From: Pristionchus mayeri
Lineage: Eukaryota > Nematoda > Chromadorea > Rhabditida > Neodiplogasteridae
Assembly (NCBI GenBank): GCA_036245805.1
Contig: BTRK01000001.1
Span: forward strand, 36,468,995 to 36,532,994
DNA: 64,000 nucleotides
Reading direction: 5' to 3'
Shown: in pieces, positions 33,001-45,468 of the stretch
Layout: the number at the start of each line of letters is the position of its first letter
Position numbering within the stretch: position 1 is the first letter of the stretch
Program-made: the position numbers and the translations under genes
The notes under the pieces: model-generated
What the model saw: only the letters and a program-made list of their open reading frames with translations
Told to the model about the DNA's origin: nothing
Database searches by the model: none

Positions 33001-34310
33001 AGATGACAAACAAACAATGAAAATACGGTAGCCCCCGAGCGTGCTACCGTAGTCTTTGCCCAACTTGCAACACCGTATCCCGCGGAGTGTGGAAACTTCT
33101 GCCCAGATAGAGGCGCTGGGTGCCATAAAAATGTGGGTGCCCTCCTAACGTTCCGATTGTCAACAGAATAAAAGGCGAGAAAGCTTGAAGCGGGGCAGCT
33201 AGAGAGTGCGGGCCGGCGAGAGGGCGCAGACGCGCAGATAGTCGGCGAGAGAGCACGCGGAAGTGAGAGAGCTAGAGGAGCGAGAGAGTATGCGGATCGG
33301 AGAGAGCGGAGGCGAGAGAGTGTGCGGGATCGAGATAGCGGCCAGACGACTAGAGCGGAGTTGAATCAGGCATTGGCAAAGATGGCGCGGTGTGAGGGAA
33401 GGAAGGCGTGTTTGACTGTGGATGGAGGGAAGGGAAGACGGGTGGAGGGAAGGAAGGAAAGAAGGAAGAAGAAGAAGAAGAGGAGGAGGAACCGTGATCT
33501 ACTCTCCGGCATACCGTACACCCTACCGTACACCATGCTGCCAAAACAGCAGCAGAAATTCGTGCAACTCTAACTGGAATCTTAAGACGGAGGGGAGGGG
33601 AATGAGGAGAGAGAGAGGAGGAGAATGATTCCGATGTGTAAGACGGCACAGGCAGCTACTGTGTGATACTCGCAATTTTATCTGACGCATTGAATCGTCT
33701 CGGGATATGAGAGGAGGCTTGAGCTGTCTAGAGATCGAAACAAAGGTGTCTTCATTCTTCAAATTCTTTTGCTAAAGCCGAGATAGTTGCGAATAGAAGT
33801 GATTGCCTCAGAAAGAACTGCGATTCTTTCAAAGAACGAGAAGTTACCCCATGAAGGACGCGTGCTTTTAGGAGAGAGATAGCAAAGGGTTGGAGAAGGA
33901 AGGTGATCGTCTCTTCGCTCTGCACACTTCCTCCACTGTCCGGAGAAGTGCGCAGTATACTCCGCACTCTCGCACCTCTCGATTCGGGGATATCTCTCTT
34001 CGGTTTGCGTATTATCTCAGGCAAATCAAAAGAGAGCATTCAGAATTAACATCCGATTTACATGCGATTTGGAAGGCATCCCTAATCTCCAATGACCATA
34101 GAGTATGCAAATTGAAAGGAGATTTTTTAGAACAGTACCATAACTCAGAATCTCAAAAACCACGCCAAAACCGAACGATCGGAGCAAACTGCGAAGAAGG
34201 AGTATGAATCAGTGAGAGGAACGGGGGAGTGAGAGGTGAGAAGGGGGCGGAGCCTCATCCCCCCATCCCTATTTGCAGAATCATCCAGGCAACCAACACT
34301 CACTTTCCAT
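30093..34310 (-). CDS. GATA-type zinc-finger transcription factor (ELT-3/END-like)
   Basis: Exons 5' to 3': 34304-34310 (tentative), 32134-32237, 31985-32057, 31722-31821, 31084-31195, 30798-30881, 30631-30726, 30410-30507, 30093-30204; 261 residues in phase. The C-terminal part carries one finger, CANCGTRDTSLWRRN then CNACNLYFRKNGRKRP, with canonical C-X2-C-X17-C-X2-C spacing, followed by a basic tail (VIMKRNRKPRNN). The finger is split by an intron inside the third-cysteine segment (GAG TGC AA/C). CNLYFRKN is typical of worm ELT-3/END-type single-finger GATA factors, which control epidermal or gut fate; the exact orthologue is not settled. The N-terminal 180 residues are Ser/Pro/Gln-rich. 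The 7-base first exon (ATGGAAA) fits in phase and lies behind an AG acceptor, but is weak evidence on its own. The last exon and a GATC-rich motif follow directly. Confidence 0.88.
32238..34303 (-). other. Long first intron (or 5' flank) of the GATA gene
   Basis: About 2 kb with no supported exon. It contains a (GA)n tract (about 32406-32428), a purine-rich stretch with GAGAGAGTGCG-type repeats (33180-33345), and AAGAAGAAG runs (33455-33490). If the tentative 7-base start exon is wrong, this region is upstream DNA instead. Confidence 0.4.
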
Positions 34311-34352
34311 AGTTCGCATGCTCGCAAAATCTCCACAATCTCGCGCAATCTC

Positions 34353-37300
34353 TGAAAGCCAAAATAAGAATTCAGTCTTCCGGAAAACGCTCCACGTACC
34401 GTATTCGTGGTTTACATTGAGATATCACTCAAAACATGCTCAGTGACCCTTCTCTCGAGCTCATTTTGCTACCGGCGGATCGCAGTCAGTGAAGTGGAGA
34501 AGGATTCCCAAGAAATGACTTCCATACTCTCTCACCACTCTAACAAGCAAGAGATCAGACAGAATGAGGAGACAACTTCTTCCGACGCCATGAACAGTCG
34601 AAGACCGGAGTGAGGAGTAAGAGGAGCTTCTTCTTATCGTTCTCTTCCCTTCGAAATTTATAACCTAGTATAAGTTTACACTGACAGTTCACTAAAAGTT
34701 AAGTAACCCTACTTGTCCTCGTGAAAACCAGAAGCTCGAAGTTAAAAGTGGAGTAAGAGGAGAGCGCTTCTCGCCTTCTCTTCGTATTCCCATGGGTGCA
34801 ATCACTATCCACTGAGGATGCTCCTCACTGCCCTCCTCCCTCCTCCTCCTCTTCCTCTCTCTCTACCCTCCTCCCTCCTCCTCTCCCTTCACTCGAGACA
34901 ACACCTTTGATGGATGAAGATGAGCATTCTGACCACGAAAGGAACAGGAAAATATGCGCCGATTATGGGGATTGAGGAGCAAACTTCAGCATAGGGATGA
35001 AATGAATGAAGAGAACGAAGAATGAAGAGAACCATCATTCTTCGGAATGAAGAATGAAGAATGAAGATGAGAAGAATGATCTTGCCAAGCCATCCTCACT
35101 TCAGGAATGATGAACGATGACGGCGAACAAATATTCTGAGATATTCGGAAGAGCGAGAGTAGAGTACGAAACTCGACTTATTGACTCTTCATAGCTTGAA
35201 TGAGGAAGGAAGATGGCAAGAGTGAGCAGACGTTCTTAGGTATTCCGAAACGAAAACAGATTTGAATAACTCGACGGACATCAACAAGAGCATACCCTCA
35301 TGTGTTTTTTCTCGAACTCATTCCCAACGGAATAAATGAATGAATGGGTAGGGGCAAAAACTCGCAATTCGGATCCCAGAAGTTGAGATCACCGTTTCGA
35401 ATCTCGAGTGAAGAAGTCTGCATGGGCAGGAATCGATGAGGTTCTATCAACTGATGAGACATGATAATACAGAAAGGAATGGCCTCACAATTACTCGTCT
35501 CTCCGAATTCTTTCACAGACTAGAATGTGATAAATAGCGCAGATTGCGGATTCACGCCTTGAAAGCATTCGCAAATTGCAGAAAATATTTGCCAGATCTA
35601 GAAAAGTATCAAAGTCGAGAAACATTTTGGCCATACGCTCGAGAAAAAATATTGGGTCAATCTTCTCCCGGCTGGCGCGAAACCACAACTGATTCTTATC
35701 ACAATTTGCCCCCGATCCCTATCATGATGACCTTCCTAAATTTAGCGCGTTTTTTCAGGGACAGGCAAACCACTTTACGAGGTCACATGGGCAACATTTT
35801 CTCCATAATTATAAATAATCAATAATCTCAGTTCTCGATCCCTCTCTTGGTAGATCACTACGGTACTCTCCCACCCCTGGTACAACCCTCCCTCCTTTCC
35901 TCTCTTCCCTACCAGTTACTCCGACACTCTGTGCCGCAGCTCGTTTTCTCTTCCAGAGGGAAAGAGAGAGGGGGGGGGACATCACCATTCCCGCTCCCTC
36001 TAGACTACGGTAGGAACGGGCGAGAGAGTGCGCGCATCGGAGAGAGCGCAGACGAGCAGAGAGGGGGAGAGAGTGCGCAGAGGGCGGAGAGCGGGGGGAA
36101 ATGGAGTAGTAACTCGACCGGTATGGAAGAGACGAGAATCGAGGAGTGACGTCACTGTGAGAATTTATGATTTTGGCCTAGTGATTTCGAGCTGCAAAAG
36201 TGTGTAAATCGCGACAATTATTAATTATTATTAATTAAATCGATGGATCAGATCTCGTGTTCAATGCTCTAATGGAACAATTTAACTCAGTTATGTTGGG
36301 CTCAGATTGAAGTGAAACAATGCCAGTTCTTTCAAGATCGCAGCATGATCACATGAGGGTAGGTGAGTCTGAGATAGAAGCACGGCTTGAAGCAGGTAAA
36401 GGTGCTTCCACGACATGCGCGTGCACAGACGGCAAGAAACAACGAAAAGAAACAAGAACGCTAGCCGAATCAGTCTGGTGAGGCCGGCATCTTGATACCC
36501 ATTGCATGTCCAATGCTAGAGAACGTTGCTATGGGACGCATGAAATGGTAAATCAAAAACCGTTAAAGATTATCAGTTTCTACGGGAAAATCGGAAGATA
36601 ATACGAACGAATCTTTAAAAGCAGGGATGGATACGCAAGCTGTTTTCTCTCGCATCTTGCGAGACCTGGTCCAGGTTAGATCGTACTAGGCATTCTCCTT
36701 TTGGGCAGGTTTCAGGCTCGCTAATAATGTCATTTCGAGAGAGAGGAATAAAGTAAAACGGATGAACGCCTGTAGAGGGGAACCCTAATCGTGCAAGCAA
36801 ATGTAAACTAATGAAGAGCAACTAATGATGATGAAGCAACCCACTACGAATCCATCCAAACAACGGACATCCGTTTCTTGCACACCCTCTAACATCAATT
36901 CCTCGACATCTCACCCCAACGTAATATATGAATAAATGAATGAATGGAACGCACAAGAGATAAGTGCGGAGATTGAATCAATCTTCTCTCGCCATTCCCT
37001 ACTTACAAGTTCGAACTCATTAACGGTGGGCGTTCAGAGAGAGAGAAAAGAGAACCGAGCAGGAAATGGAGTGAGAAGAGAAGGCGAAGGAGAGAAATGT
37101 TGCGCGGAGAGGGAGAGGAGGAGAAGGTGCAGTAGTTTGATACGGGCCATCCATCTCTCAGCGCACGAAACTTATTCGAACCTCTCGAAGCGAGAGAGAA
37201 CGCTGATTAGAGAGAGCACAGACAGTCAGCGTACTGCTTTGCACTTCTCTTGCAGAGCTTTGCATTGCCACTAGATAGCCTCGCTGTACAAGATACGGTA

Positions 37301-37963
37301 GCGTTCAGGGTCGCGCCCCAACTCAACATCGGATACTGTAGCCGAGGGAGCGGCTAACAGTGCACGCTACTGATTAGAAAACACGGCACCGATAGAATCG
37401 ATAGGTTGGTCGGCGGGGGCGATAATAGTAAGAGGGGTGTCTCTTTCTTCCTCCCCTCTCCCCCAGCCAACTCGCCCCCCGTCTCTCCTCCCCTCCTCCT
37501 TCCTCCTTTTCCTCCACCCCTAGGAAGAGGAGGGGAGGGGGAGGGAGGGGGGGGGGAGGAAGGAGAAGAACGGGGGAGCGAGATTCTTCATTACTTTCTC
37601 TTTCACAACAGCGACACTGACCCAATAGGGGCGAGCGACTAGAGAGATAGGGAAAGATAGTCTGATATATATCACTGAACGGTTTGCGCAGGGGGTGACC
37701 GAGATTATTGTAAGTTGGACAGGAAGAAAGCCTACAGTAGCCCCAGGGTAGGTCAAGAAAGGCAATCAATAAATCTGAAGCGCGCTCTGGAGAAGTGCGA
37801 GCGGGGTTCTTCTTTGTGCGGGGAGATAACGATAGAGTGGACATGCTCCCACCTCTCTCTCTCTCTCCCTCGCTATCCTCAAAGATAAACAGATATGGCC
37901 TCAGGGGCTACACCGTCCGCGGTGCTCATCCCGAGTGGTTTGATCTACCTTTCCTCCCCTCTT
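34353..37963. other. Non-coding region upstream of the GATA gene
   Basis: No supported gene. Local features: GAATGAAGA-type short repeats (35003-35080), purine-rich GAGAGAGTGCGC stretches (36010-36095, 37030-37230) resembling 33180-33345, and a C/T-rich to G/A-rich switch at 37430-37570. Presumably it includes GATA-gene promoter sequence. Confidence 0.4.
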
Positions 37964-38462
37964 CTAACTAATCAAACATCTCTTCCGGGGCTCTGGAACA
38001 TGTGTGCAGGAATGCAAAAAATTGTCAGTTTCCGAATGATTGTGGTGCGGTTACAGTATTTGTACCTCCGCTGTGTGTGGCGGTGTCTGCGTTGTGTGCA
38101 CCAGCGACGGCGACTTCTCCTACCCTTCCGGCGTTCGGTATGAACCAGCTCTGGCTCTCGTCCTGCTTGTGGTGGTACTGTAGACAAGTGGGTTCGGTGT
38201 GCCAGATCACTTCGACGTGTCAGACTTACAGTATGATTCTTGTAGTCCGCTTGGGCTCCATCGACACATCCGTAGCAGCCCGCTACACCGCAGCCGCACA
38301 GAAAGGCGGCCACCGTATCCCTTGGTGCAGCAACGTAGTGTGCTGGTGCGTGCAGCGGCGACGACGCCATTTCACAAACGTCGTCTGCCTGCAATATGTG
38401 TTGTGTGCGTGCTGTAATCTGCACTTTTGCCCATTTGGCGATGGAAAGACGACAGGGGCAAG
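37964..38462 (-). CDS. Possible small Cys-containing protein, 5' end missing
   Basis: Three exons fit in phase: 38230-38462, 38066-38177, 37964-37992 (TAG stop). Acceptors are TTTTTCAG, TCTACAG and GTTCCAG; donors GTAAGT and GTACAA. The product has FLCGCGVAGCYGCVDG in its middle and a His/Gly/Asn-rich second exon (YHHKQDESQSWFIPNAGR). The upstream exon, which would end with one base of a codon, was not found; a hydrophobic start MRILRVLVKIILSVVLYFLL at 39251 is a distant candidate but does not join cleanly. I do not recognise the family. The opposite strand is also open here, so coding status is uncertain. Confidence 0.35.
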
Positions 38463-38658
38463 CTGAAAAACAATTAGGGTGGGCGTAAATTATTTCCTAG
38501 TACCGATCACGCTCTCTTCATTTCACATGCTCTCTCGCCTTACAGAGAATCGCTGACAGTTATCAGGAGATGCAGACCTACACAACAGCTAGAACACATA
38601 GAATGCTCGCGATCCTAAGCGATGTCTTCACAAGAAGTCGTCTCTTCATTATGCGGGC

Positions 38659-38769
38659 TAGTGATGCCAAATCGGGCGCGCTCTCCTCCTTTCGCGTGCT
38701 CTCTCACCGGTCAGACAGAGCGAGAGAGCGTGTGAAACGAGGAGAGCGCGCGCCGTTTTGGCATCACTA
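38659..38769. mobile_element. Hairpin MITE (family F4) with TAGTGATGCC ends
   Basis: 111 bp, ends TAGTGATGCCAAATCGGGCG and CGTTTTGGCATCACTA, arms of about 45 bp around CACCGGTCAGACAGAG. Perfect 8-bp target duplication ATGCGGGC at 38651-38658 and 38770-38777. The ends and duplication length fit a hAT-derived element. Confidence 0.88.
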
Positions 38770-39713
38770 ATGCGGGCTCTTTCGCAAATCTTACTGAAGA
38801 AAGGACGCAGAATGAAGAAAACAATTTCTTGCCTTGCCATCTCTACTTCACATGACTCAATACGATCACAAGCTGCTGTTTGCTTTCATACCATTGTTCA
38901 CAAATTGTATACACTTTCAGGTGTGAAAAAGACAGTGCGAATTTTGTACACTATTTATAATTGTGCCTCTTCACGGTAGGCCAATTAAGACGACTCCCAA
39001 ATCGCGGATCGAATAAGAATCTGAAACGTTGACCAATTTTTTCACAAAACCGTGAGTATTCATCCCCCCAAAAGTGAAACTCATCTCGAATTCTGCGCGC
39101 AATTGCTCAGGATCGGATGAGTTTCAGATCTAGCAGAAGTAAATTGCGTTTTTGAATTGAAGTGATCTGTATTGGAAATCCTCCAAAAAAACAACAAAAA
39201 ATAAAGCACCACAGAGAGGATGATCTTTACCAGGACTCTTAATATTCTCATTAACACATCATCATGGCAACTCAATTGCGTTGGACGGACAATGCATCGC
39301 GAATTGGCTTCACTAAATGGATTGATCCTTGTTCTATACAGGTAGGAAAAACCCAGGAGGTAGCTTCAAGTCTCGTGAGATCGAAGACAGGGAATTGCGA
39401 TCAGAATTCTATTGATCTTTGAGATCTGAAGGAAATGAAAATCAAGTTTACGTGAATTATACAGTAAATATAATAAATCACGAACTGAACTCGAGTGAAA
39501 ATTGGCATGCCAGCGCGAAAAAAGCCACGAGAGGGAAGATAAGAAAGTGCATAGGTCGGAGAAAAGCTTGCAATTGTCCCTGCTGATAACTAGAGTCCGA
39601 TAAGCACAAATGAGGGTATACAGAAGCTGTTGGTTGGCAGTGATAACACTGCTTGATCCGATGAGAAAGAACAATGATAGAAGACATTTTCAGTACAATG
39701 AAGTTGCATGGTT

Positions 39714-39926
39714 TCGAATGGTCACAGTTGGCTGAGAATCTTTTGGATGTGAACCGATGTCCTGGATTAGTGAAACTGCGAATTTTGCGTTCTATTGTGC
39801 CTAACATTGAGACCTGGAGATGGGCAGAAGTATTCTTATCCTCATTTTTTAGGCTCCTCATGCTAGAGAATCAACAAGTACATTGTTTGACACCCTGAAG
39901 ATTCTCAGCCAACTGTGATCATTCGA
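39714..39926. mobile_element. Inverted-repeat element
   Basis: Left arm TCGAATGGTCACAGTTGGCT (39714 onward) is repeated inverted near 39898-39926 with one mismatch over about 29 bp; about 150 bp lie between the arms. No target duplication is evident. Confidence 0.55.
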
Positions 39927-41056
39927 CACTAGAGATGGAACAACAAGAAATACCTCGATTCATTCGCCATGCTCTTTCGGCAGCTGTCTGACCCGCTAGA
40001 GTGTACGACGAATGTTGGGAGTTATTTCTTGTGCAGCCATCTCTACATACGACCTTGTTCCATAACAATGTTTCAATGATTTGAGAGTGAATTTGAATCT
40101 AGGAATCAAGTTAGAAATCTGAAGGCCTTCTCTAGCATGAATAGCATGAGTAGCATGAGGAGCGGAAGAAAATGAGGATAAGACAACCTCTGACTATTTG
40201 TGGGTCTCCAGGCTAGGCAAGATAGAACGTAAGATTCGCAGTTTCACTAATCCACTAGAGCAAATGTGTTCACTGGCAAGTATCCGGATTCACTCAAATT
40301 CACTTTGGACAATTTCCGGGATCAGATATTAGTGAGTGCAAAAAAAACTGCGGCGGTAGGCGCAAAAAAGGATTTGGCACTTGGTCGCGAAGCACCGGAA
40401 ATTAGCGCTCTCACGCCCAGGCTTCACCCTCTAGAAGCTACTGCTGGGTGGCGGACCACCCATGGATTGATAGGCGGGTGCGAGTATACGGTATCAATCG
40501 CGTCGGGAGTGTGCGGAAGCCAGTCGATCGATGTCGGGGTACGGTCCGCGAATGAGTGATAACGAGGGGAATGGGGGAACATCGATCGATGAAGGAGGAG
40601 GGGGCAGAGTCTATCGGAGACTCCATAACAGGGATGGGAGGAGGAGGACGGCCTTATCAATCGAGTGGAGGAGGAGGAAGATGATGAGAAGGAGGAAGGT
40701 GAGGGAGGATGGAAGACAACAGAAAGGGGTCGGGCATCACGCGCACCCGCTTTTCGAAAAGGTATCTAATCAACCGGGAAGGATAAGGGGACTGATCCCC
40801 GGTCTCTTCAATTTGTGTGCTCTCTCGCTTGTTACCCGAGCCTAAGATCGTGCCCCGTGGGAGGGATATGATAGTGTGAAGACCAGAAGGGATACAGTAG
40901 TGGTTTTACATCCACTTACTCCAAGGTGTCAGGTTTGAAAGCAAATTATTAGTATTACCATTTAAATTTCCTCCCAGGACTATAATTATGTCTATCTTTG
41001 CAGAAAAAGGTCGTGAGAATCACTTGCAAAATGAAACAGAAAGAATGCAAAACGCT

Positions 41057-41129
41057 TGCTCCCGGTGAGGCTCGAACTCACGACCTTCAGATTATGAGAC
41101 TGACGCGCTGCCTACTGCGCTACGGAAGC
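41057..41129 (-). tRNA. tRNA-Met (elongator, CAT)
   Basis: 73 bases on the minus strand, beginning GCTTCCGTAGCGCAGTAGGC. The acceptor stem pairs 7/7 (one G-T), the anticodon loop is CTCATAA with CAT at 41094-41096, and the T arm is GTGAGTTCGAGCCTCAC. TTTT follows within seven bases as Pol III terminator. It lies about 760 bp downstream of the ground-like gene's stop, on the same strand. Confidence 0.95.
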
Positions 41130-41891
41130 GACTGTGAGCTCGAGCGTATTTTAACTCTTGATTCGAGTAACGAACAGGTCACGTGCCAATGAACCATTGC
41201 TTTATCTCACAATAAATTAACGAGTAATAATGGGATAATCATACCTAAATCTAGAGATCTAGCGAATTGTGACAATGCAAGGGCTAAAAATGTTCAAAGA
41301 TCAAAGATCATCTCAGAGGAAGGTGGAGTGGACGGAGTGCCAGGAGTCTTCAGTTCCTGATGACCATTCGAACTGGAATTAGACGGGGGATTATTATAAT
41401 GTACACATAGATAGCAAGCGACAAGGTGGCGTCAAATTGGGCAATGATCTGACTCTCTCCATTCCACACACTCTCTTGATCTTATGGAACAGAGTCAGAC
41501 GAGTATCCCGTGCGCTGCACTCGTGACTATAGTTATTCTCATATAGGCCAAACAACCGGAAACGACCTGGTTCTTTCACAATCTATCATTATATTATGTT
41601 AGGACTTGAGAAAAGGCCCTGAGCATGATTTCTCGAGTGACTAGAATGGAGAAAGATTGCGAATTTCCACACATAAATGCAAAAATTCCTCCCTTTCTCT
41701 CCTCACCTCTCCATTCGCCTCCCTCTTCTCTCTTCTCTGCCCTCCGAGGTCGTGATTGTACGCATCCGAGTTAGTCGCGTACGCAGCCATGAACCTGCAA
41801 CGATCTTTGATCTACCAAGACCTGATCGTGATGACCTAAATACGATCGATATAGTTACAGTTTCTGGCCTAAAATATTGATCTTTGGTATC
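41130..41891. other. 3' flank of the ground-like gene
   Basis: No gene. It contains CAAAGATCAAAGATCATC (about 41305) and GATCTTTGATCTAC (41804), members of the dispersed GATCAAAGATC motif, and GACTCTCTCC ... GAGTCAGACG (41449-41500), a weak inverted repeat like those at 48310 and 52028. Confidence 0.4.
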
Positions 41892-44800
41892 TCACCGATT
41901 GCCCAACTCGATCTTGCAGACCAGATCTCCTCTGAAGTTGACCTTCTGGGCGAAGTCATCGTATCCTACCAGCGTCTCGAAAGACGTGTTGAACTTTCCC
42001 TGTGCAGCAAGCTGAAAATTCAAAGGAAATCTGTGCAAAATGTGTTTGAGAAGTGATAAAAAGTGCGGCAAAACGCTTGCTCCCGGTGAGGCTCGAACTC
42101 ACGACCTTCAGATTATGAGACTGACGCGCTGCCTACTGCGCTACGGAAGCGATGGGTTGTGGGCAGAAAGAGCTTGTTTTGTACGCTTCTTTATTGTCAC
42201 GAAGAGATGAACATGACTAACTGGTCTTTGATCACTGACCTGTAGTTTGGAGGCAATGAGCTGGATATTGCAAGGTTGGAACTTGGGTTTCTGCTCAAGC
42301 TCGGAGAAGGTGTCCACCATCAGGTCGTTCAGTTCGACATTACAGCATACGTAGCCTGAATATTTACTGAAATTTCATAAATTTAAGAAAAGAAATTCAT
42401 CCCTTCAGAAACAAGACAGATTCACCCACCCCTTCGAACCCTCCCCATTTCCGGATTACACTATTTTTCTATGCCATCTTCCCTCCTATTTCCTAATAGA
42501 GCAAAAATGTGGAGGGTTTGAAGTGGTGGGCCCATTATCGATAACTGACGAATTTCTGATCTAACCGGAATCACAATCATCAGAATTTCAAGTGTCTCTA
42601 TTAGCAGTGATCTTAGCTGTCCATTCACAACTAACCAGAAGGGTTGTGGAAGCACTTGGGCAGGGGGAGTCTCTGTCTTGGCGGGTAGTTGTAGCTCGTG
42701 CGTTTCTTGATCGTTCGAACAGCCTGATGGGAATATCTATTGGGTAGATCATCGACTGTTAAATGTTAGACTTCGTCAACCAATCGATTACATAACATGC
42801 TAAAACGCAGCTCTGGAAGAGTGAAATGAGCAATCGATAGCTTGGTTAGTATCTGTTCAAAGTCTAGTAGCGATACTCATCTCGTGCTCAGAAAACATGG
42901 GAACTGAGAAATCAATGTGTTTATCATGCAATTCTGCTGTGAAGCAACAACATATAATCCGTGAATGACTCAGTAGCTACCATTTTCGAAGCTTCAATCC
43001 TGTGTCTTGATAGGCCAGAATGACATCGGGTGCGCCTGAACTCCTTTCGATGCTTCAGAGCCGATCATGCACGATGATGAAGCAACTGAGGAGTGAATAT
43101 TCTTCGTTCTGTGACGAGACAAGTCCTCACGTGTACTAGGTAAACTCAGGAAGTGAACGATTCAACCTTCATGCAGGTGCGCAGCAAATCACGGGCAGCA
43201 TGCAGGAAGTACCGTTGATGGTTCCTGCTGCAGCTGCTGAAACTCCGACTCCTCCAGCTCCTGGTTCACTTGCTGCAAGTCTTGGAGTTGCTGCAGCTGT
43301 CGCGACTCATGTTGCTCCAGATTCGACTGAGGTATGTTCTGCACTTGCTGCGAGTTCACTACTTGATTCAGCGACTGTTCTGGTTGTTGTTGCTGCAGAT
43401 GCTGCAAGTTCTCAGCCTGCAGCCGATTTTGCTGTTGCTGCAGCTGTGGGTTTTGTTCTGGATGAGATAGCTGCTGCTGTTGCGAAGTTTGTAATTGCTG
43501 TTGCTGCAGGTTCTCATGCTGCATCTGCTGCACCCTCCTCAACTGCTGCTGCTGCGAAGTTCTATGCTGCTGCTGCAAATCCTCTCGCTGGGACTGTTGC
43601 CGGGACAGCTCCATTGTCTGGAATTGGGACCGAGACAGCCCAGGTGGCTGGAATTCAAGCTGGGTCTGACTCAAATCTGGCTCTTGAACCTCCAACTGTC
43701 CTTGGATCCGCGGCTGAGGAAGGACTGGTCTATGGGCTCCTGGGAACTCGGGTCTTGGTGGCTGTGGCAGATCCGGTCTCTGGAACTGCGGCTGGGGTAG
43801 GTCCGGTCTGTTGGGTTGTGGAAGTTCGGGTCTATGGGGATCTTGCAGTCCTGGTCTCTGGAAATGCGGCTCTGACGGATGCACCTCCACTTGTGGAAGT
43901 TCAGGCTGATCAGCGTGTGGCTGAGGGAGATCTGGTCTTTGGAAATGGGGTTGGGAGAGGTCAGGTCTATGTAACTGATGTTGCGGCAGGTCCGGTAGTT
44001 CAGGTCCCGATTGCGATTGGGGAAGGTCAGGTCGTGGTGGTTGGGGGAGGTCTGGGCGCTGAGGCTGTGGGAGTTCGGGACTTTGAAATTGAGGCTGTAG
44101 CAGGTCGATTCGTTGAATTTGGGGTTGAGGCAGTTCGGGTCGTTGGAATTGGGGTTGCGGTAGCTCGGGTCGCAGTTGCGGTTGAGGGAGATCAGGGCGC
44201 TGAGGCTGTGGAAGCTCAGGTCGTTGGAATTGGGGCTGCGGCAAGTCGGGTCGTTGGAACTGCTGCTGCAGCGCTTGCTGCTGCTGCCATTGAGCTTGCA
44301 GCTGAGCCTGATGCTGTAGCTGCACTTGCTGCTGGAATTGAGGCTGCCACTGGGGTTGCTGTTGCGGGAACTGTGGCTGGAATTGAGGTTGCGGCTGCTG
44401 AAATTGCTGCTGCAACTGCTGCGGCTGCAGCAGGTCTTGCAGGAAGTCGGAACTGCCGAGCAGCCCGAAGAAGTTGCGGGCGGTGCGCGAGTGCTCTTCA
44501 GTGGACGCAAGCGCCTACAAGGCGGATAAAGGGGATGGGATAGAATACAAGAAACGATACCACGGGCTCTTCATTATGTACTTTTTTTGAGTTGGGGTGA
44601 ATTTGTGAGACGGCGACCCGTTTGAACTCTAGTGTCTACGAAACATAGCAAATGACCTTTTTCAAGTTCGAAACTCTTTCAATGATTGTCTTTGCATTTC
44701 GATTCCGGGAGCATGATACACAGAGTTCACAAGAGTTTTGGCACTCAACCCAGTGAATATTCGGACATAAGTCATTAGTGCTATTGTCCTTCTTCAACTT

Positions 44801-45381
44801 TAAACATTCTATTCGCAAAGGCAATAAATATTCTCATATCATTGTGTTCAACGGGCATTTTTCGGAAGATGCAGGGTAATCGCTCTAAACGAAGTGAGTT
44901 CTAGCTCTTACAATTATCGCTTTCATATTCTAATCACCTTTTTCACGCTAAACACAGTAAGTATTCTCCCTTACTGTCGTAAGTCGCCTCTGGACTTCGG
45001 CTTGTCTCTTCGCCCTTGCATGAGCTGAATGCTTCATTCGTAGTTCATCGTGAGGCCTTGCTGGGTGAATTATGGACTCCCCGGCTTTCGCGGTCAGACC
45101 CAGTGCTGCAATCGGATACATGATCTTTGATCTCATACGACCAGACGGAGTGAGAAGCTGACAATATTTCCTTCCCTTTATAATACTATTCCGTTTCATA
45201 CCTCGCTGTGCCTTCAAGCTTCAATGCATACTACTGCATCCTCTGTCTCTATTCCAATTTATCGTTCATCGCCCGAAAAAAGCCCGTCAATCATAAGGAG
45301 ATGAAAGGACGATCCCCAAGATTAGTCCAAATGGGATCAGATGGCAAAAACGGGGAACTGGAAGAATCACTAGACCAACAG

Positions 45382-45468
<87 letters not shown>

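Larger units (their letters stand above)
38463..41056. other. Intergenic region with hairpin elements
   Basis: No supported gene. It contains a hAT-like hairpin (38659-38769) and a long inverted repeat (39714-39926). 40500-40740 is purine-rich. Other sequence is unremarkable. Confidence 0.4.

Noticed and set aside
37374..37844. 156-codon minus-strand frame
   Set aside because: It runs through C/T- and G/A-rich low-complexity DNA without splice or family support.
39081..39275. Small minus-strand frame with a hydrophobic start as the missing first exon of the 38-kb gene
   Set aside because: The leader is attractive, but no donor joins it in the right phase to 38462.
43200..44543. 447-codon Ala/Val-rich open frame on the plus strand
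   Set aside because: It is the antisense shadow of the Gln/Pro-rich exon; the minus strand has a signal-peptide exon, phased splice sites and a ground-like domain.
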